Positions 1 through 11,093 of a stretch of DNA of 56,875 nucleotides are shown one piece after another. A program made the position numbers and the translations under genes. Source of the DNA: Mnemiopsis leidyi (taxonomy: Eukaryota > Ctenophora > Tentaculata > Lobata > Bolinopsidae); contig JH153048.1 in the NCBI GenBank assembly GCA_000226015.1, positions 164,001 to 220,875 of the forward strand, written 5' to 3'. The notes beneath the pieces were generated by a model. The model searched no databases, had not been told where the DNA came from, and saw only the letters and a program-made list of their open reading frames with translations. Each line of letters begins with the position of its first letter. Within the stretch, counting starts at the first letter, position 1.

Positions 1-355
1 CAACTCTAGTGGAGCTACTGTACCGGAGCAGATCAAGAACAGTAACAACTCTAGTGGAGCTACTGTACTGGAGCAGAACAAGAACAGTAACAACTCTGGT
101 GGAGCTACTGTACTGGAGTAGAACAAAAACAGTAACAATACTAGCGGAGCTACTGTACTGGAACAAAACAAGAACAGTAATAACACTAGTGGAGCTACTG
201 TACTGGAACAGAACAAGAACTTTAAGAACTCTAGTGGTGCTACTGTACTGGAACAAAACATGAGCTACTGTACTGGAACAGAACAAGAACATTAACAAGT
301 CTAGTTGAGCTACTGTACTGGAGCACTACAACATAAACGAGTCTAGTGAAGCTGC
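1..355. repeat. 45-bp minisatellite
   Basis: About seven to eight imperfect copies of a 45-bp unit (core gtggagctactgtactgg followed by an AACAAGAACAGTAACA-type stretch) run from the left edge. It lies 3' of the last visible exon of the minus-strand TSP1/SRCR gene, so it is probably in the next intron of that gene. The open frame through it is only the repeat being read. Confidence 0.85.
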
Positions 356-606
356 TATACTGTAACACATATTGCCATATTTAAATTTCTTGCCATATTA
401 AATGCTTAAATGATTGACAAGATTGCCTCTTTGATTAGAATATGACCAGATATTTTTCGCTTTTTACAGCTGTCATGTGCAATGTATTCCAATTTAAGTT
501 TAATTGAGTTAAAACCCGAAGCCTTCTACAACCTATTGTGGTATAGCGTATCAAACATATTCTGACAAATAGAAAATAAGCCCGTGAAAACTTGTGTCAC
601 ACCGAC

Positions 607-3600
607 CTGCAGATGGCGTTGGCAGTGTGGTTATCAAATCCCAACCCACACACGGTCCCACCCTCGTATAGTAGCACCCCTTCCACTTCTGAATATAGCT
701 TAGTTCCTGTCGTGTCAACCGACTCGAAATCTGGATTTAGTTTGAAATAGATAAAAAAAATACTTTTTTCCCTAAAGGCAATCAGACGGAACAAGGTAGT
801 TCATTGAAAATGTTAGTCAGTAATCTTAAGTCCATTGTAATTTCATTAAGCGTCATAAGTGGATTTAACAAATATCAGATATCAATTGTAAGTGAGAACA
901 AGGTTAAATACAAAAATCCATTTAGATATTTATATTGAACAATTGAAACATAAAGTCAACACTCTGTTACTTACATCCGCATATATCCGAATTACAAGGT
1001 CTTGTGTCCGTGTCGTTACCATAACAATCATGACCCCCGTACCGAGGAGTTGGGTGGGTACAGTTTCGAGTCCGGTGTTGTATCCCTCCCCCACAGTACT
1101 GGACCGAGCACTCGGACCAGGGACTCCAGTTGGTGAACCCGCCGTTACGGGGCAACGCTGTGGTTAGTCGGTCGTTAAGTAACAGATGTGTTGTTAAGTT
1201 GGTTGTTATGTTACTGATGACTTACTTGGTAGTGCAGTGATGATAGTAACTTAGTTACTTACCGAGCTCACAAGCGATAAGAATATCGTGCTCGTGTTTG
1301 CAGTTGGACGTATTCCGGACTGATGTACATTTTATCCAGTCGTTTGTACTACACGCTACGTTGTCAAGCTTTATAGACCTGGACCCGATCTGGAATTCTC
1401 TGACGAAGAGAAGGAGGTGATTGCTGACATGTTTTATTCCCTCTAGTTAGATGGTTTTCTGTTTTCTCGTTAAAATTCAGCAGAACTAATTTCATGTCTG
1501 GTATTTTCCTCTCGACAAACAAACAAAATATACAAATATCAAACCTGAAGAGAAGGCCTTGTCTCCATGATATGACTTTGTGATGCCCCATGTGTCTACA
1601 AACGGCATCAGCTGCCACCTCTGTAAACCCGTCCCCGCACACGGTGCCTCCCTCAAACAACAACACTCCCTCGTTTTCATCAAATGTAGGTAGACCACTA
1701 GGCCCTATTATCTCGAACTCTGAGGTGGAGACGGTTTGAGAGGTGGTCCTGGAAGTTGCTGTTGGATACTATCTAGAAGCAATAACTATCTATTATTGTT
1801 GCATCTTGATGAGCAAGATTTTCGGTCAAATGCTCATATCATTGACGACTGTCGTCGGACGATTAGAGTTTAAAGCAGGCTTATAACTTGTCGGGCGGTC
1901 GATGATCTAGCAAATGGCCAAATAATAAAACTTGATGTTAAATTGATAAGTTTAAAAAATCCTGTGTATTTCAGTCTGACAAAAAACAACGCGACCACAA
2001 GTTCTCATTACAATACTCAATAAGTAACTAAATAAGTAACTAAATAAGTAACTTAATAAGTAACTAAATACAAAACTTACGGCCACAAGCGAAAGTGTTG
2101 CACTCCTCCGTCTTCTCGAAGATCCCGGTGCAGTTCTTCCCCCCGTACTGCGGTGCAGGATCGCTGCAAGTCCGGGTCCGGGTCCTGTTTCCAGAGCCGC
2201 ACGGGGCCGAACATTCCCCCCACTCGCCGTATTCACTCCAATTACCGTCAACTGTGTGTAGGATATAGGTTATTTTGATGTTGGTCACCTTAGAGACTGT
2301 CAGTTTGTCATCAAATTGTCGTCAGTTATCCTGTTATCACAATTGAGTTTCCTTACTTGGACACGGCTGAGTATTGCAGTCTTTAATATCCGACTCGCTC
2401 CCCTCACACTCCAAGCCCCCGTATTTTGGTTTCGGGTTGTCACATGTTCTGAGGCGGGTCTTGTTGCCTCCTCCGCAAACTTCCGTGCAGTTAGACCAGG
2501 GACCGTACTCGCTCCAACCTCCATTAACTGGTGATGATTTATTTCGGATTTATTTGTTGTTTGTTTGATTTAAAAGAAGGTTAATGTGGATCTACTTTAT
2601 ACTATAACAGTCAATTTCGTGCAGAAAGTTTCTAAGGCTAAAATTTCTTTTCGTTATTTTAGAATTAAATCACAAATTCAGCTGCACAGTGCTCGTTACC
2701 ATACTTAGAAATAAATTTTAACTAAAAGTAAAAGCAATCTGACCAAAACCACACAGTCGGTCACAGAACAACCGATTGTCATGTAAACTCCCAAGTACGA
2801 CTACAGAACAAAAAATACTTTACTAAAACCTCACCTGGACAAGGCTGCTCTTTACAAGATCTAGTTTTAGTGTCCTCCCCCTCACACAACTTTCCTCCGT
2901 ACTGAGGTCGGGGATTGTCACACAACTTCGTCATTGTCTGGATCCCTCCTCCGCAAGACACGGAACAGTCGGACCAGTTACCCCAGACACCCCACCCTCC
3001 GTCGACTGCGGTGTTGTGTGTGAGGAAGTGTGGATTAGTGTGGACTAGTGTGGATTGGTTTGGACTGTTAGCTAAGTGTTAGCCTTTAAGATTTTCGTCA
3101 TATCTATCCAATTTGAAGACTTCAAATCCGATTTGATGTCCTAAATATCTAAACAACATTACAGACAAGGTCAATCATCTCGCTTTATCAACAGTTAACT
3201 CCTACTTGGACAGTGCTGGATGTTACACTCCGCAACTTTGACCGAGTCCCCCTGACACTCCAAACCCCCGTATTGGGGCGGGGGGTTGTTGCACTCTCTA
3301 CTCCGAGTTTGGATACCCCCTCCGCACTCCGCACTGCACTCGCTCCAGTTGCCAAACACGCCCCATCCTCCGTCAACTGAGGTGCTTCATGTGAGGAACT
3401 CAGTCTGACCCTGATCTTAATTGCTTTTAATTAGGTGAATTCTTTTTTAACTGCAAAAATTCCAAATAATCTTCCATTTTCATTTTAAACATGCCCTGGC
3501 AAATACCCAAAGAGATTTTGCCAAAGAAGTTTTTCCCGGTCGCGCTTGCCAGCGCTACAATAAATCCTACTTGGGCAGGGTTTCTGGTTGCAATCTCGAG

Positions 3601-5920
3601 ACTGATGATCGTTCCCCACACATTCGGCGCCCCCGTTTCTGGGGGCGGGCCTGTTACACTGTCTAGTACGGGTCTGGTTACCGCCTCCACAGATCTCGGA
3701 ACATTGATCCCACCGTCCCCAATGTCCCCATTGTCCGTCGACTGAGGTTGAAAGGTTTAGGTTTAATGTAGTACAAAAATAAATTAAGTTTCTTTGAAGT
3801 ATTTGGGCGGATAAAAATCAAAATTACGGTAAAACATTTAATCTTCATGATTGTCATAAACGAAGGATATTCAATTACCAAACCTTACATTAACAGTGAA
3901 CACCCCTGTGTCTTACCTGGACACCCCTGTGTGTTACAACAAACCTCACCTGGACACCCCTGTGTGTTACAACAAACCTCACCTGGACACCCCTGTGTGT
4001 TACAACAAACCTCACCTGGACACCCCTGTGTGTTACAACAAACCTCACCTGGACACCCCTGTGTGTTACAAGCCTCCCTCTCTGTAGGAACCCCCACACA
4101 GTTGAGACCCCCGTACATGGGGGCGGGGTTGTTACACATCCGTGTTCTGGAATGTACCCCTCCGCCACACTCCCTGCTACACTCGGCCCATTCTCCCCAC
4201 TCGCTGTAGCCACCGTCAACTGGGTAGTTAGTTCAGTGGTTAGTTTAGTGGGACAGGGTAGTTAGTTTAGTGGTTAGTTTAGTGGGACAGGGTTGTTAGT
4301 TCAGTGGTTTTTTCAGTGGGACAGGGTGGTAAGTTGAGTGATATAGGGACGTTTCTTGTTACTGATTAGTGTTGATTGGTACGGTGAAATTGGTGCAGGG
4401 CTGTTAAATCGAGTATGTTAACTAATAACTTTCTTTTAAATTCGCGCTTAATCGATCGTTTATTTTTACTTCAAACTTAAGCATGCTCTTGATATTACGA
4501 AACTGCTTCACACAAAAACTGGCCGATAAAACGAAAAACCCCGACTAACCCGGACAGTGGTGGATGTTACACTCCCGGGTTGTTGCTATGATACCCTCGC
4601 AAGGTATCCCGCCTCCCGAAGCTGGGGGATTGTCGCACTTCCGGGTCTTGGTCTGGTTGCCGCCCCCACACACGTGGGTGCACTTCGACCAGTCCGTCCA
4701 CTCGCCCCAACCTCCATTAACTGAGGGAATTGTTTACTTCGTCGGGTGGTTGATCCGGTGAGTATTGAAGTATTGAGTCGGGTGCGCGTAATTCGTTGTT
4801 TTTGAGTTTTGATTCGTTTAGATTTGATGCATTGGATTTGATGCACTTGGAAAACCGAAAGTGATATTTAATTGAACTGTATCATTGTGTGTCCCTCAAG
4901 AATTCTATTTAATTGAAGTGAAGACTTAAGGAATCCCATATAAAGTAACCCACAGCTATTATATCATTGTTATTCAACTTATCAGTAGGTTTTAGATTAG
5001 ACTCCAATAAATACACGCAAAATTTCTAGACAAAACGGTCTCGAGTCACCTGGACAGTCGCCAACGTGGCATGGGCTGACTTCCACCGCCTTGCCTTCAC
5101 ACTCCTTCCCGCCGTGGAGTGGAGCTGGGTTGGTGCAGGTACGGGTCCTTGTCTGGTTCCCACCTCCGCAGTGAGCCGTGCATTTCGACCAGGGTCCGAA
5201 GTTGCTCCAGTTACCGTCAACTGGGATGTAGAACATGATGGAGTTAAGTTTATGGAAACGCAACTTTTTAATGACGTGTTCTTCTTGATTAGAACGGATC
5301 ACACTTCATTTTATATTCATTTTCCAGAATAATCGAGGGTAGTTAGAAAATCCCACCTGCACATTTGTAATCGCACGCTATAAGATGATCCTCTATGAAG
5401 CTACAGGTTGCTGGATGTTTCATTTTCATATGTATGTTGTTCTTCAGATTATTTGGAACACAATCTATCTTTGTTTCGAAGCCTGCATTTAGTTGATGCA
5501 TTACAAAAACGTAGTAGTAGTTTATTCTAATGCAAAGAGAGTGTGGCAAGGTAAAAATATTTTGTTAAACGAATTTCTGTCAAATCTTGGAATTGATAAG
5601 ACTTTTTGGAAAGGTTCAGGAGACTGATGAATAAAATTGGGTTCAACCAGAAAAATGGACACAATGTCAAATTCTCTCTACCGCATTTAAAGGCACAAGT
5701 ACGTTTCCGAAAACAACAATGTTGCGTTCAACTTCAATTTACCAAAAGCGATGCAGTGCTTATAGAACCTATTCTCGAGCCTCTTCACTGTTGACGGTTT
5801 ACACTCCTCATGGTCCACCTCCTCCCAGTGTTCCCGAACTTTCTTCCCGTGTCCTGCCTCCGCTAGGTCCGCTAAAACTCCCAACAAAACAAATGCTATT
5901 GCCGGGAACAAGTTCCCCAT
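607..5920 (-). CDS. Secreted TSP1/SRCR multidomain protein, 3' end outside the window
   Basis: Exons (minus, 5' to 3'): 5743-5920, 5357-5482, 5050-5220, 4550-4720, 4049-4219, 3571-3741, 3206-3376, 2835-3005, 2357-2527, 2081-2251, 1545-1719, 1263-1399, 975-1157, 607-730. Exon 1 starts MGNLFPAIAFVLLGVLAD, a signal peptide; exons 1-2 form a short cysteine-containing N-domain. Eight consecutive exons of exactly 171 nt, all phase 1-1, each encode one TSP1 repeat (VDGxW..W..C, CGGG, final CPG or CP). An SRCR domain follows over two exons (EGVLLFEGGTVC, then SIKLDNVACSTNDW), then a ninth TSP1 repeat and the start of a second SRCR domain (EGVLLYEGGTVC). The uniform symmetric exons suggest growth by exon duplication. 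The combination resembles invertebrate adhesion or innate-immune surface proteins; the specific role is unknown. The acceptor of the last exon was placed at 730 because one at 706 would create a stop; its donor at 607 is the weakest junction. Confidence 0.9.
3917..4070 (-). repeat. Array of five 5' splice sites at TSP1 repeat 3
   Basis: The end of the third TSP1 exon (encoding CNTQGCPG) and its donor are repeated five times at an exact 33-bp period. Exon ends, on the plus coordinate, are at 4049, 4016, 3983, 3950 and 3917. The first four donors read gtgagg and the outermost reads gtaaga. The frame stays open through all copies, so each step outward would add the 11 residues EVCCNTQGCPG. Which donor is used cannot be told from DNA alone. 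Confidence 0.85.
4220..4345. repeat. Intronic repeat next to the acceptor of TSP1 exon 3
   Basis: Two to three degenerate copies of a roughly 45-bp unit (plus-strand core ttagtttagtgggacagg) start directly at the 3' splice site of the 4049-4219 exon. On the coding strand it supplies a C/T/A-rich tract. No exon sequence is duplicated here. Confidence 0.6.
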
Positions 5921-6871
5921 AACTTTCCGATAATCACACGGTCTTCCTAACTAGCCGTGAACTTTGCCGTGGTAGAACTAAAAATACGGATGTCAAAGGC
6001 AAATGTGGTGCTTCAGTTGTCAACTGTAGTTGGAGAGGGTTGAAAATGAAGAGCGGCGTTCAGCATGGGACACTGTCCGTTTATAGCCATCACTCCCAGA
6101 CATTGCAGCACATTGAATGCATGTTGCGGATCACGTGACCACTGATTTACGGTCACGTGATGGGGCTGGACTTGTTGTCAGAGCCACACTAGTAGGAGTT
6201 AGGAACTACAATTTCCAACAACGTTGCAGATATTGAATTTTATTGCTCGTAAAAATATGCACTGTTGAGTTTTCATGATGAGATAGAAAGTTAAGGCCGA
6301 GTTTATCTGCGTAAATCGAGATAAACTAAGATTTACTCAGCCCCGAATTGTACTTGTATTTTCTCTAATCCAGGGTCTCCTGGTTCTCATTCTGTGTTGA
6401 GAAAGAATAGTAGCCAACAACCAATAAGAACAATTTCTTATCGTTACGGTACAATGTGATCACGAATTGACTGTGTGTACTGATACAATATCTGTTACAA
6501 TGGTAACAAAGAAGGGTGTGTATGAGGACGTTTACTCCAACAATGAATTTCCCGTCACGACCGTCAGTGGAACAGACGTTTGTAAGATATTGTGCGGTAT
6601 TAGATATTTGGAGATTTCATAATCTAGTCGACAATTAACAACAGCAGTACATTTCAAAACTGAGTAAAATTCTACTTAAATTTGTATTAACAAGTGCTAA
6701 CATTGGGAAAAAATCTTCGATGGAATTAATTGATTCCTCAAAACTTTGATATTTCAAATTACAATTCTCAACAAAATGTCAATTCTCAAAAAAAACTAAA
6801 AAAGAATCTCAATTAAAAACACCTCGACTGAGTCTGCACATAAAACTTCAAAACCGTATCACTTATCCATT
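5921..6871. other. Intergenic 5' region of the TSP1/SRCR gene
   Basis: No supportable exon. This should hold the promoter and 5' UTR of the minus-strand TSP1/SRCR gene and the 3' UTR of the minus-strand CaaX protein gene. The only distinct motif is the paired E-box listed separately. Confidence 0.5.
6129..6162. promoter_or_regulatory. Inverted pair of CACGTG E-boxes
   Basis: Two CACGTG hexamers at 6132-6137 and 6154-6159 lie in inverted flanks (gatcacgtgacc and ggtcacgtgat), about 210 bp upstream of the TSP1/SRCR start codon. CACGTG is the core site of bHLH-ZIP factors of the MYC/MITF/USF type. Regulation of this gene is inferred from position only. Confidence 0.4.
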
Positions 6872-7210
6872 TTACAACAAATTACACCACGACTTTCCAC
6901 TAGCTACCTTCTTACCAGATCCTGAAGGTTCTTGTCCCGGCTCGACCACCCCGGCTCCTGATGCGGACTGTTTCTCGGTGTCCCAGCGAGCACCTGATAT
7001 CATCATAGCTTCCTCCTCATCCATAGCCCCTTCAGGATCTCTGTTGTGTTGTGTGGAACATCCTTGTTCTATTCCTGGCGCGGCGTGTGATACCTCGGCA
7101 TGTGATATTGGCGGTTCTTGTGCCTTGTAATCGTAATCTTCTTCATCTTCTGTCTTGGTTTTGGCGTTTTCTGCTTTTTGTGCTGCTTTTTGTTTCTGGT
7201 GTCTCCTCAT
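6872..7210 (-). CDS. Small acidic disordered protein with CaaX-like C-terminus
   Basis: A single coding exon of 112 residues. It begins with a basic stretch (MRRHQKQKAAQK), continues acidic and low in complexity (DEEDYDY, DEEEA) and ends SGKSWCNLL. The terminal CNLL fits a CaaX box with L last, the class preferred by geranylgeranyltransferase I, so membrane anchoring is possible. The start is fixed by an in-frame TGA 6 nt upstream. The coding exon has an acceptor at 7238 (ttttcag), and a 5' UTR exon has its donor at 7498 (cag then gtaggt). No named family was recognised. Confidence 0.6.
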   Translation of the reverse strand: MRRHQKQKAAQKAENAKTKTEDEEDYDYKAQEPPISHAEVSHAAPGIEQGCSTQHNRDPEGAMDEEEAMMISGARWDTEKQSASGAGVVEPGQEPSGSGKKVASGKSWCNLL

Positions 7211-7560
7211 GATTCACTCCTGTCACTTCACTTAATATCTGAAAATAATTTCACATTTTTCCATTATTTAAGAAGTTACCGCACTACGTACCACTATTGA
7301 ACTACTAAATATATATATAAATTTATATATAAACTATTACTAGAATCTTTAATTCGCAATCACGTTGTCGTTATTCAAAGAATTTCCAAACGGGTGAAGT
7401 CAAAAAGTTTTCAAAGAATTTCCAAACGAGTGAAGTCAAAAAGTTTAACCTGCAAACAAATATACACAAACATGACTAACTGATGAATCGCACCTACCTG
7501 TTTGGGATGATGTGTTGTAGTTGAGGGCGGATATTTACTGCTGTTCCTCTCCTCAACTCA

Positions 7561-8359
7561 GTTTGGTCGAGCAAAATTAAATTGAAATTTCCGTGATTTT
7601 CCAAGATATTAAAATTACATTTACGGCGCACCGTGCACTTAAAGATTGCAATTTGGTGTTATTAAAGTTATGCAATCGCCACGAATCTTGAAGAAACAAC
7701 TTGTATTTAAGTTTAACGAAATAAACTATATCATATATTACACGTTCATTTAACCTAAGTGCTGCATAAAGGAGATGAAGCTAGGTCTGTTTATTTATTG
7801 CTGTTATTGAGGCAGCATGAAAGTGAAGGAAACAATGGGTGGTTAACGAAGCTTTATGTAGTAACATAAACGTAGTAACGTAAACACACAGAATGTATAA
7901 CTATATAATATGCTAACTAAGCTTTGTCACATTGTATACATATTCATAAAGCACATAAATTATAGGCCCTCACGAGTTTACGCAATAAGTACAGTGTCAA
8001 TCTCAAGGAGTCAAGGAATCCTTAAAGTTAAAGATACCACGCGCCTTGCTTATATTTCAAATAGGGATTACCGGTTTCTAATGTGTGATTCCGCTGTGCA
8101 ATCTAACTAAAAATCAATATTATAACGCAGTTTCTATCAGAGTTTTAGGAGCTTTGAAAATAGGAAAACCGTAAACGTGTGAGACGACAAAAACAAATGT
8201 TGAGAAGCGTATGTTTTACCTGTCCTTGACTGTCAACAGTTAACTCGAGTAATTGTACTGTCGTTCTGAGTGTATATAATTTTACGTGTTTGTGTTGTAT
8301 TTCAGAACACTGACACTGTAATTCGTAAGTTTAGTGTCATATATAACATTGTACATATA
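7561..8359. other. Intergenic, no gene seen
   Basis: AT-rich sequence with no open frame bounded by plausible splice sites and no strong repeat. It may hold the promoter of the minus-strand CaaX protein gene at its left end. Confidence 0.4.
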
Positions 8360-8900
8360 CGTATATGAGCCAGAAAAAAAACGTGGTTTTCAGATTCCTT
8401 GTAATTTCACGTCTAAATGCTGGTCGAACTTTCTTGTAGCTCAGGAATGAGGGGTCACGTGATATTTTTTCGGCTTCGAAACTATAAAATTCGGATTTCG
8501 CGTAAAATTTTACGTGAAAATACTGGTCTAACTTTTCTTCTACATCAGAGTTAAAAATTTTCATTTTTTGGACTATAAGGGGTAAATAACTCCAATTCGT
8601 CCCCGATTAAAGGGCCCTTAGAGGGGTCAGAGCGAATTTTGATATAGCCTAAGCCACAGACAGTGATGAAATCTACCTTATCTAAAATTTTTAAGTCTCT
8701 ATCTCTTACCGTTTGGGCTCCAAATCGTTTGCAAAAAAGCGTCGGCGGGGGTCGGGTCATTCTAGGGGTTGGCAACATTTTTCTTTTTTTGAACCAAGGC
8801 AAGAATTGGACAAGAAATCGATTGAGAATAGTCTCGAGGTTCAAAAATTTCGGGTTTAATGTCTTTTCTTGGGTGGTTGCCACCACCCTAATCTAATGTA
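8360..8900. mobile_element. Dispersed repeat family D, long copy
   Basis: Two separated blocks of this segment recur at 32055-32300: the left block (agccagaaaa..acgtggtttt..ttcacgtcta) and the right block (ttctttttttgaac, aatcgattgaaaatagt, ttgccaccaccct). The second copy lacks about 300 bp between the blocks. No coding capacity is convincing, so this looks like a non-autonomous element. It also contains an internal imperfect tandem duplication around 8413-8560. Confidence 0.6.
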
Positions 8901-8925
8901 AAGGTCATTTTTTTAAGAAACTTAC

Positions 8926-9381
8926 GGAGTTAAGGATGCCTTCCCTCAAAGAACTCTGTATATCCTCAGCGCGGAATAACATTAAAATTAAAACAGTGAC
9001 CAAATTATGCAAACACAATAATTACCGTTGCCTCCCTTCTCCCAAATTTCAGCTTTAAGAAATGTCACCAAAGAATAGGATACTAGAACTGAACAATTTG
9101 TGAATTACAAAATGTTGCTAGAGAATTAAAATGAAAAGTATTGATACTTATAGTGATACTTACAGTAACCGTGATATCCTTTCCAGAGAGAGACGACTGT
9201 ATTTAAAGTATTGATACTTACACTTACAGTGATACTTACAGTAACCGTGATATCCTTTCCAGAGAGAGACGACTGTATTGAAAGTATTGATACTTACAGT
9301 GATACTTACAGTAACCGTGATATCCTTTCCAGAGAGAGACGACTGCCAGGATATGCCGGGTACATTCCCCCAGACTCCCAT
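8926..9381 (-). CDS. Weak two-exon candidate with a possible signal peptide
   Basis: Tentative. A minus-strand ATG at 9381 opens MGVWGNVPGISWQS and runs to GKDITVT at a strong donor (gtaagtatc, exon end 9310). A 30-nt possible exon at 8926-8955 (acceptor tacag, donor gtaagt) keeps phase 0. No further exon or homology was recognised. The 9310 donor belongs to the repeat at 9150-9345, so the donor could be fortuitous. Confidence 0.2.
9150..9345. repeat. 70-76 bp tandem repeat carrying splice-like signals
   Basis: Three copies of a unit containing gtaaccgtgatatccttt and ccagagagagacgactg. On the minus strand each copy carries GGTTACT followed by gtaagtatc (ends at 9310, 9240, 9164); the two lower copies are also preceded by an acceptor-like atacag or tacag, giving mini-exon-like units of about 33 nt. 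Confidence 0.75.
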
Positions 9382-9439
9382 CAAGAGGACGAGCACTCCA
9401 ACTTTCTCTTACGATGCTACAACTGTCAACACTGTTCAT

Positions 9440-10271
9440 CGGTAGGGTATAAGCAGGTGTAGATAAGTAGATGATAAGTAGATGACGTGATTCTGTTTTG
9501 AAACATTCTCTAGTTCTTCTTTCTTGTAAACAAATCAGCTGTTCAGTAAAATGCTGTTAATTTATATGATTCCATAGCCACCTCAGTCAAACTCAAATTG
9601 ATACTTTTTCAGACCGTTCCCGGCTGCTGCCCACGATACTTCGCCTTATGTTCGAACCGGAGCTTTGTCTAGACATGTGACTCTTACTTATCCCTTCAAC
9701 CCATTCAACAAAGTGTAGTAAAGACACAAAACTTCGCTCATTTTCTGCCCTACCGAACAAATATCCAACCTAGTAAGAATTGTCTTTGTTGGTAGTGCCA
9801 GGATAAAACATTTTACATCTGTTTCTCATCCTATGAAACAATCAAGCAAATTGAACTTATTAGGTTTAAATTTAATGATGAGTTTTAGCTTCTCTGAAGG
9901 CGGAACAATAAGATTTTATAAAGTGTAAATCAAAATGTGATACAAAATGCAGTGTTATTTCGAGTCATTATATTTATAATTAATGATTCAATTAATCGTG
10001 TAAAACGAATACGAATACGACTGAATTATGGTTATATTCATGATTCATGAGTTTGAGAATTTAATAGTCTTTAAAATTTACTAGGTTGAGGATTTGTAAA
10101 TGTATTTTAATTTGGTATTGTTATTTGAGTATTTGAATGAAAGTGAAATTTTAGTGTCTTGTGTATGATGAACATTTCGATTGGTTGTGAAAATGAGAAA
10201 TGTATATACTTTCTTGTAAATAGCTTTGTAAATAATTGAAAACAAATTCAACTTCGAGCGTGTTCTTTTCT
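9440..10271. other. Intergenic, no gene seen
   Basis: AT-rich sequence without a supportable exon or conspicuous repeat. Confidence 0.4.
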
Positions 10272-10460
10272 TTAAGATTTACAACGCGTTGACTCTGCAA
10301 ATGTAATACTAATTGTAAACATAATTTTAGTCTGTATAGCTAAACGTTCGACAACATGAACAAACAAAGAAACCGGTGAAATCGGTTCCAATTTCGAACT
10401 CATCAAATCTCGTATCAGCTCCTCGTGTGGAATATGATCGTATCCAAAAATTCGTCTAAA
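10272..10460 (-). CDS. Possible terminal exon, unidentified
   Basis: An open frame of 62 codons plus stop begins after a good acceptor (gtttcag at 10461) with FRRIFGYDHIPHEELIRDLM and ends at a TAA. The composition looks protein-like, but no upstream exons were found; the sequence above it is MITE-derived. It could be the 3' exon of a gene whose other exons were missed, a pseudogene fragment, or chance. Confidence 0.25.
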   Translation of the reverse strand, partial: FRRIFGYDHIPHEELIRDLMSSKLEPISPVSLFVHVVERLAIQTKIMFTISITFAESTRCKS

Positions 10461-10565
10461 CTGAAACATGAAAATTGAAAAATCTCGTCAAGATTGTTTA
10501 ACCTTAACTTCTTAACGCGACGCCAGGCCAGATTGCCAGAACTAGAAGCGCGTGATGGCCTTGTA

Positions 10566-10699
10566 CTTGTAGGTTGATAACCTACTGTTGTGGCCATCAC
10601 GCGCTATCGCGCATTTCTGATTTCCAAGAAATTCTATATAGACGCGCATCGCCCGTTAAGTGATGGCCGCGACGCGACAGAAGGTTATCAACCTACAAG
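10566..10699. mobile_element. MITE family A, 134 bp
   Basis: The ends are inverted repeats (CTTGTAGGTTGATAACCT) and the element is flanked on both sides by TA, the usual duplication of Tc1/mariner-type insertions. The end itself contains a palindrome (GTAGGTT-GAT-AACCTAC). The left flank (about 10510-10562) holds an inverted fragment of the same family, so copies sit head to head. No coding capacity. Confidence 0.7.
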
Positions 10700-10759
10700 T
10701 ATAGTAAACCAAGATTGTATGATATAATTGTACTTTTAACGGCACGTGTTCACCTAACT

Positions 10760-10897
10760 AGGTGCTTACGCCAAGCGCGACGGCTGCTACGCACCTCTGG
10801 TGGCGCGCGCAAAAGGGCTCTGGTTAGAGCAATACTTGATTGACAAACCGCGCAAAGACAGTCCATGAATCGCATGCGGCGTAAGTGGTAAGCACCT
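10760..10897. mobile_element. Short GC-rich inverted-repeat element
   Basis: The left end AGGTGCTTACGCC is answered at the right by GGCGTAAGTGGTAAGCACCT, with GC-rich sequence between. The same TAAGCACC end precedes a family B element again near 50280. It may be an independent element or part of a larger composite. Confidence 0.5.
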
Positions 10898-10903
10898 GGT
10901 TAG

Positions 10904-11093
10904 TTGTCGAGATGTTACCCGACCCGCGCAGTTTTCTGCTCTCCTCTTTCGTTAGAACGTTTGTAGGTTGATAACCTACTGTCGCGGCCATCACGCGCTC
11001 TCACGCATTTCTGGCCTGGCGACATGAATTTCGAAGAAATTCTAGACGCGCATCGCCCGTTGATAGAACGTTAGACGGATATCATCTCGTCAA
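10904..11093. mobile_element. MITE family B interrupted by a family A copy
   Basis: The ends are imperfect inverted repeats (TTGTCGAGATGTTACCC and the complement of TTGACGAGATGATATCC). The element is flanked by a perfect 8-bp duplication CTGGTTAG (10896-10903 and 11094-11101), the size typical of hAT-type elements. At 10962-11063 it contains a family A copy that has lost its right end, flanked by TAGAACGTT at 10953-10961 and 11064-11072. The nesting shows B inserted before A. Confidence 0.75.

Noticed and set aside
607..706. Acceptor at 706 for the second SRCR domain
   Set aside because: Joining there to the previous phase-1 exon creates TGA; the acceptor at 730 restores the frame and adds FESVDTTG, which parallels the first SRCR domain.
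3890..4219. CRISPR-like array of regular 33-bp repeats
   Set aside because: The units are contiguous without variable spacers and overlap a TSP1 exon in an animal gene.
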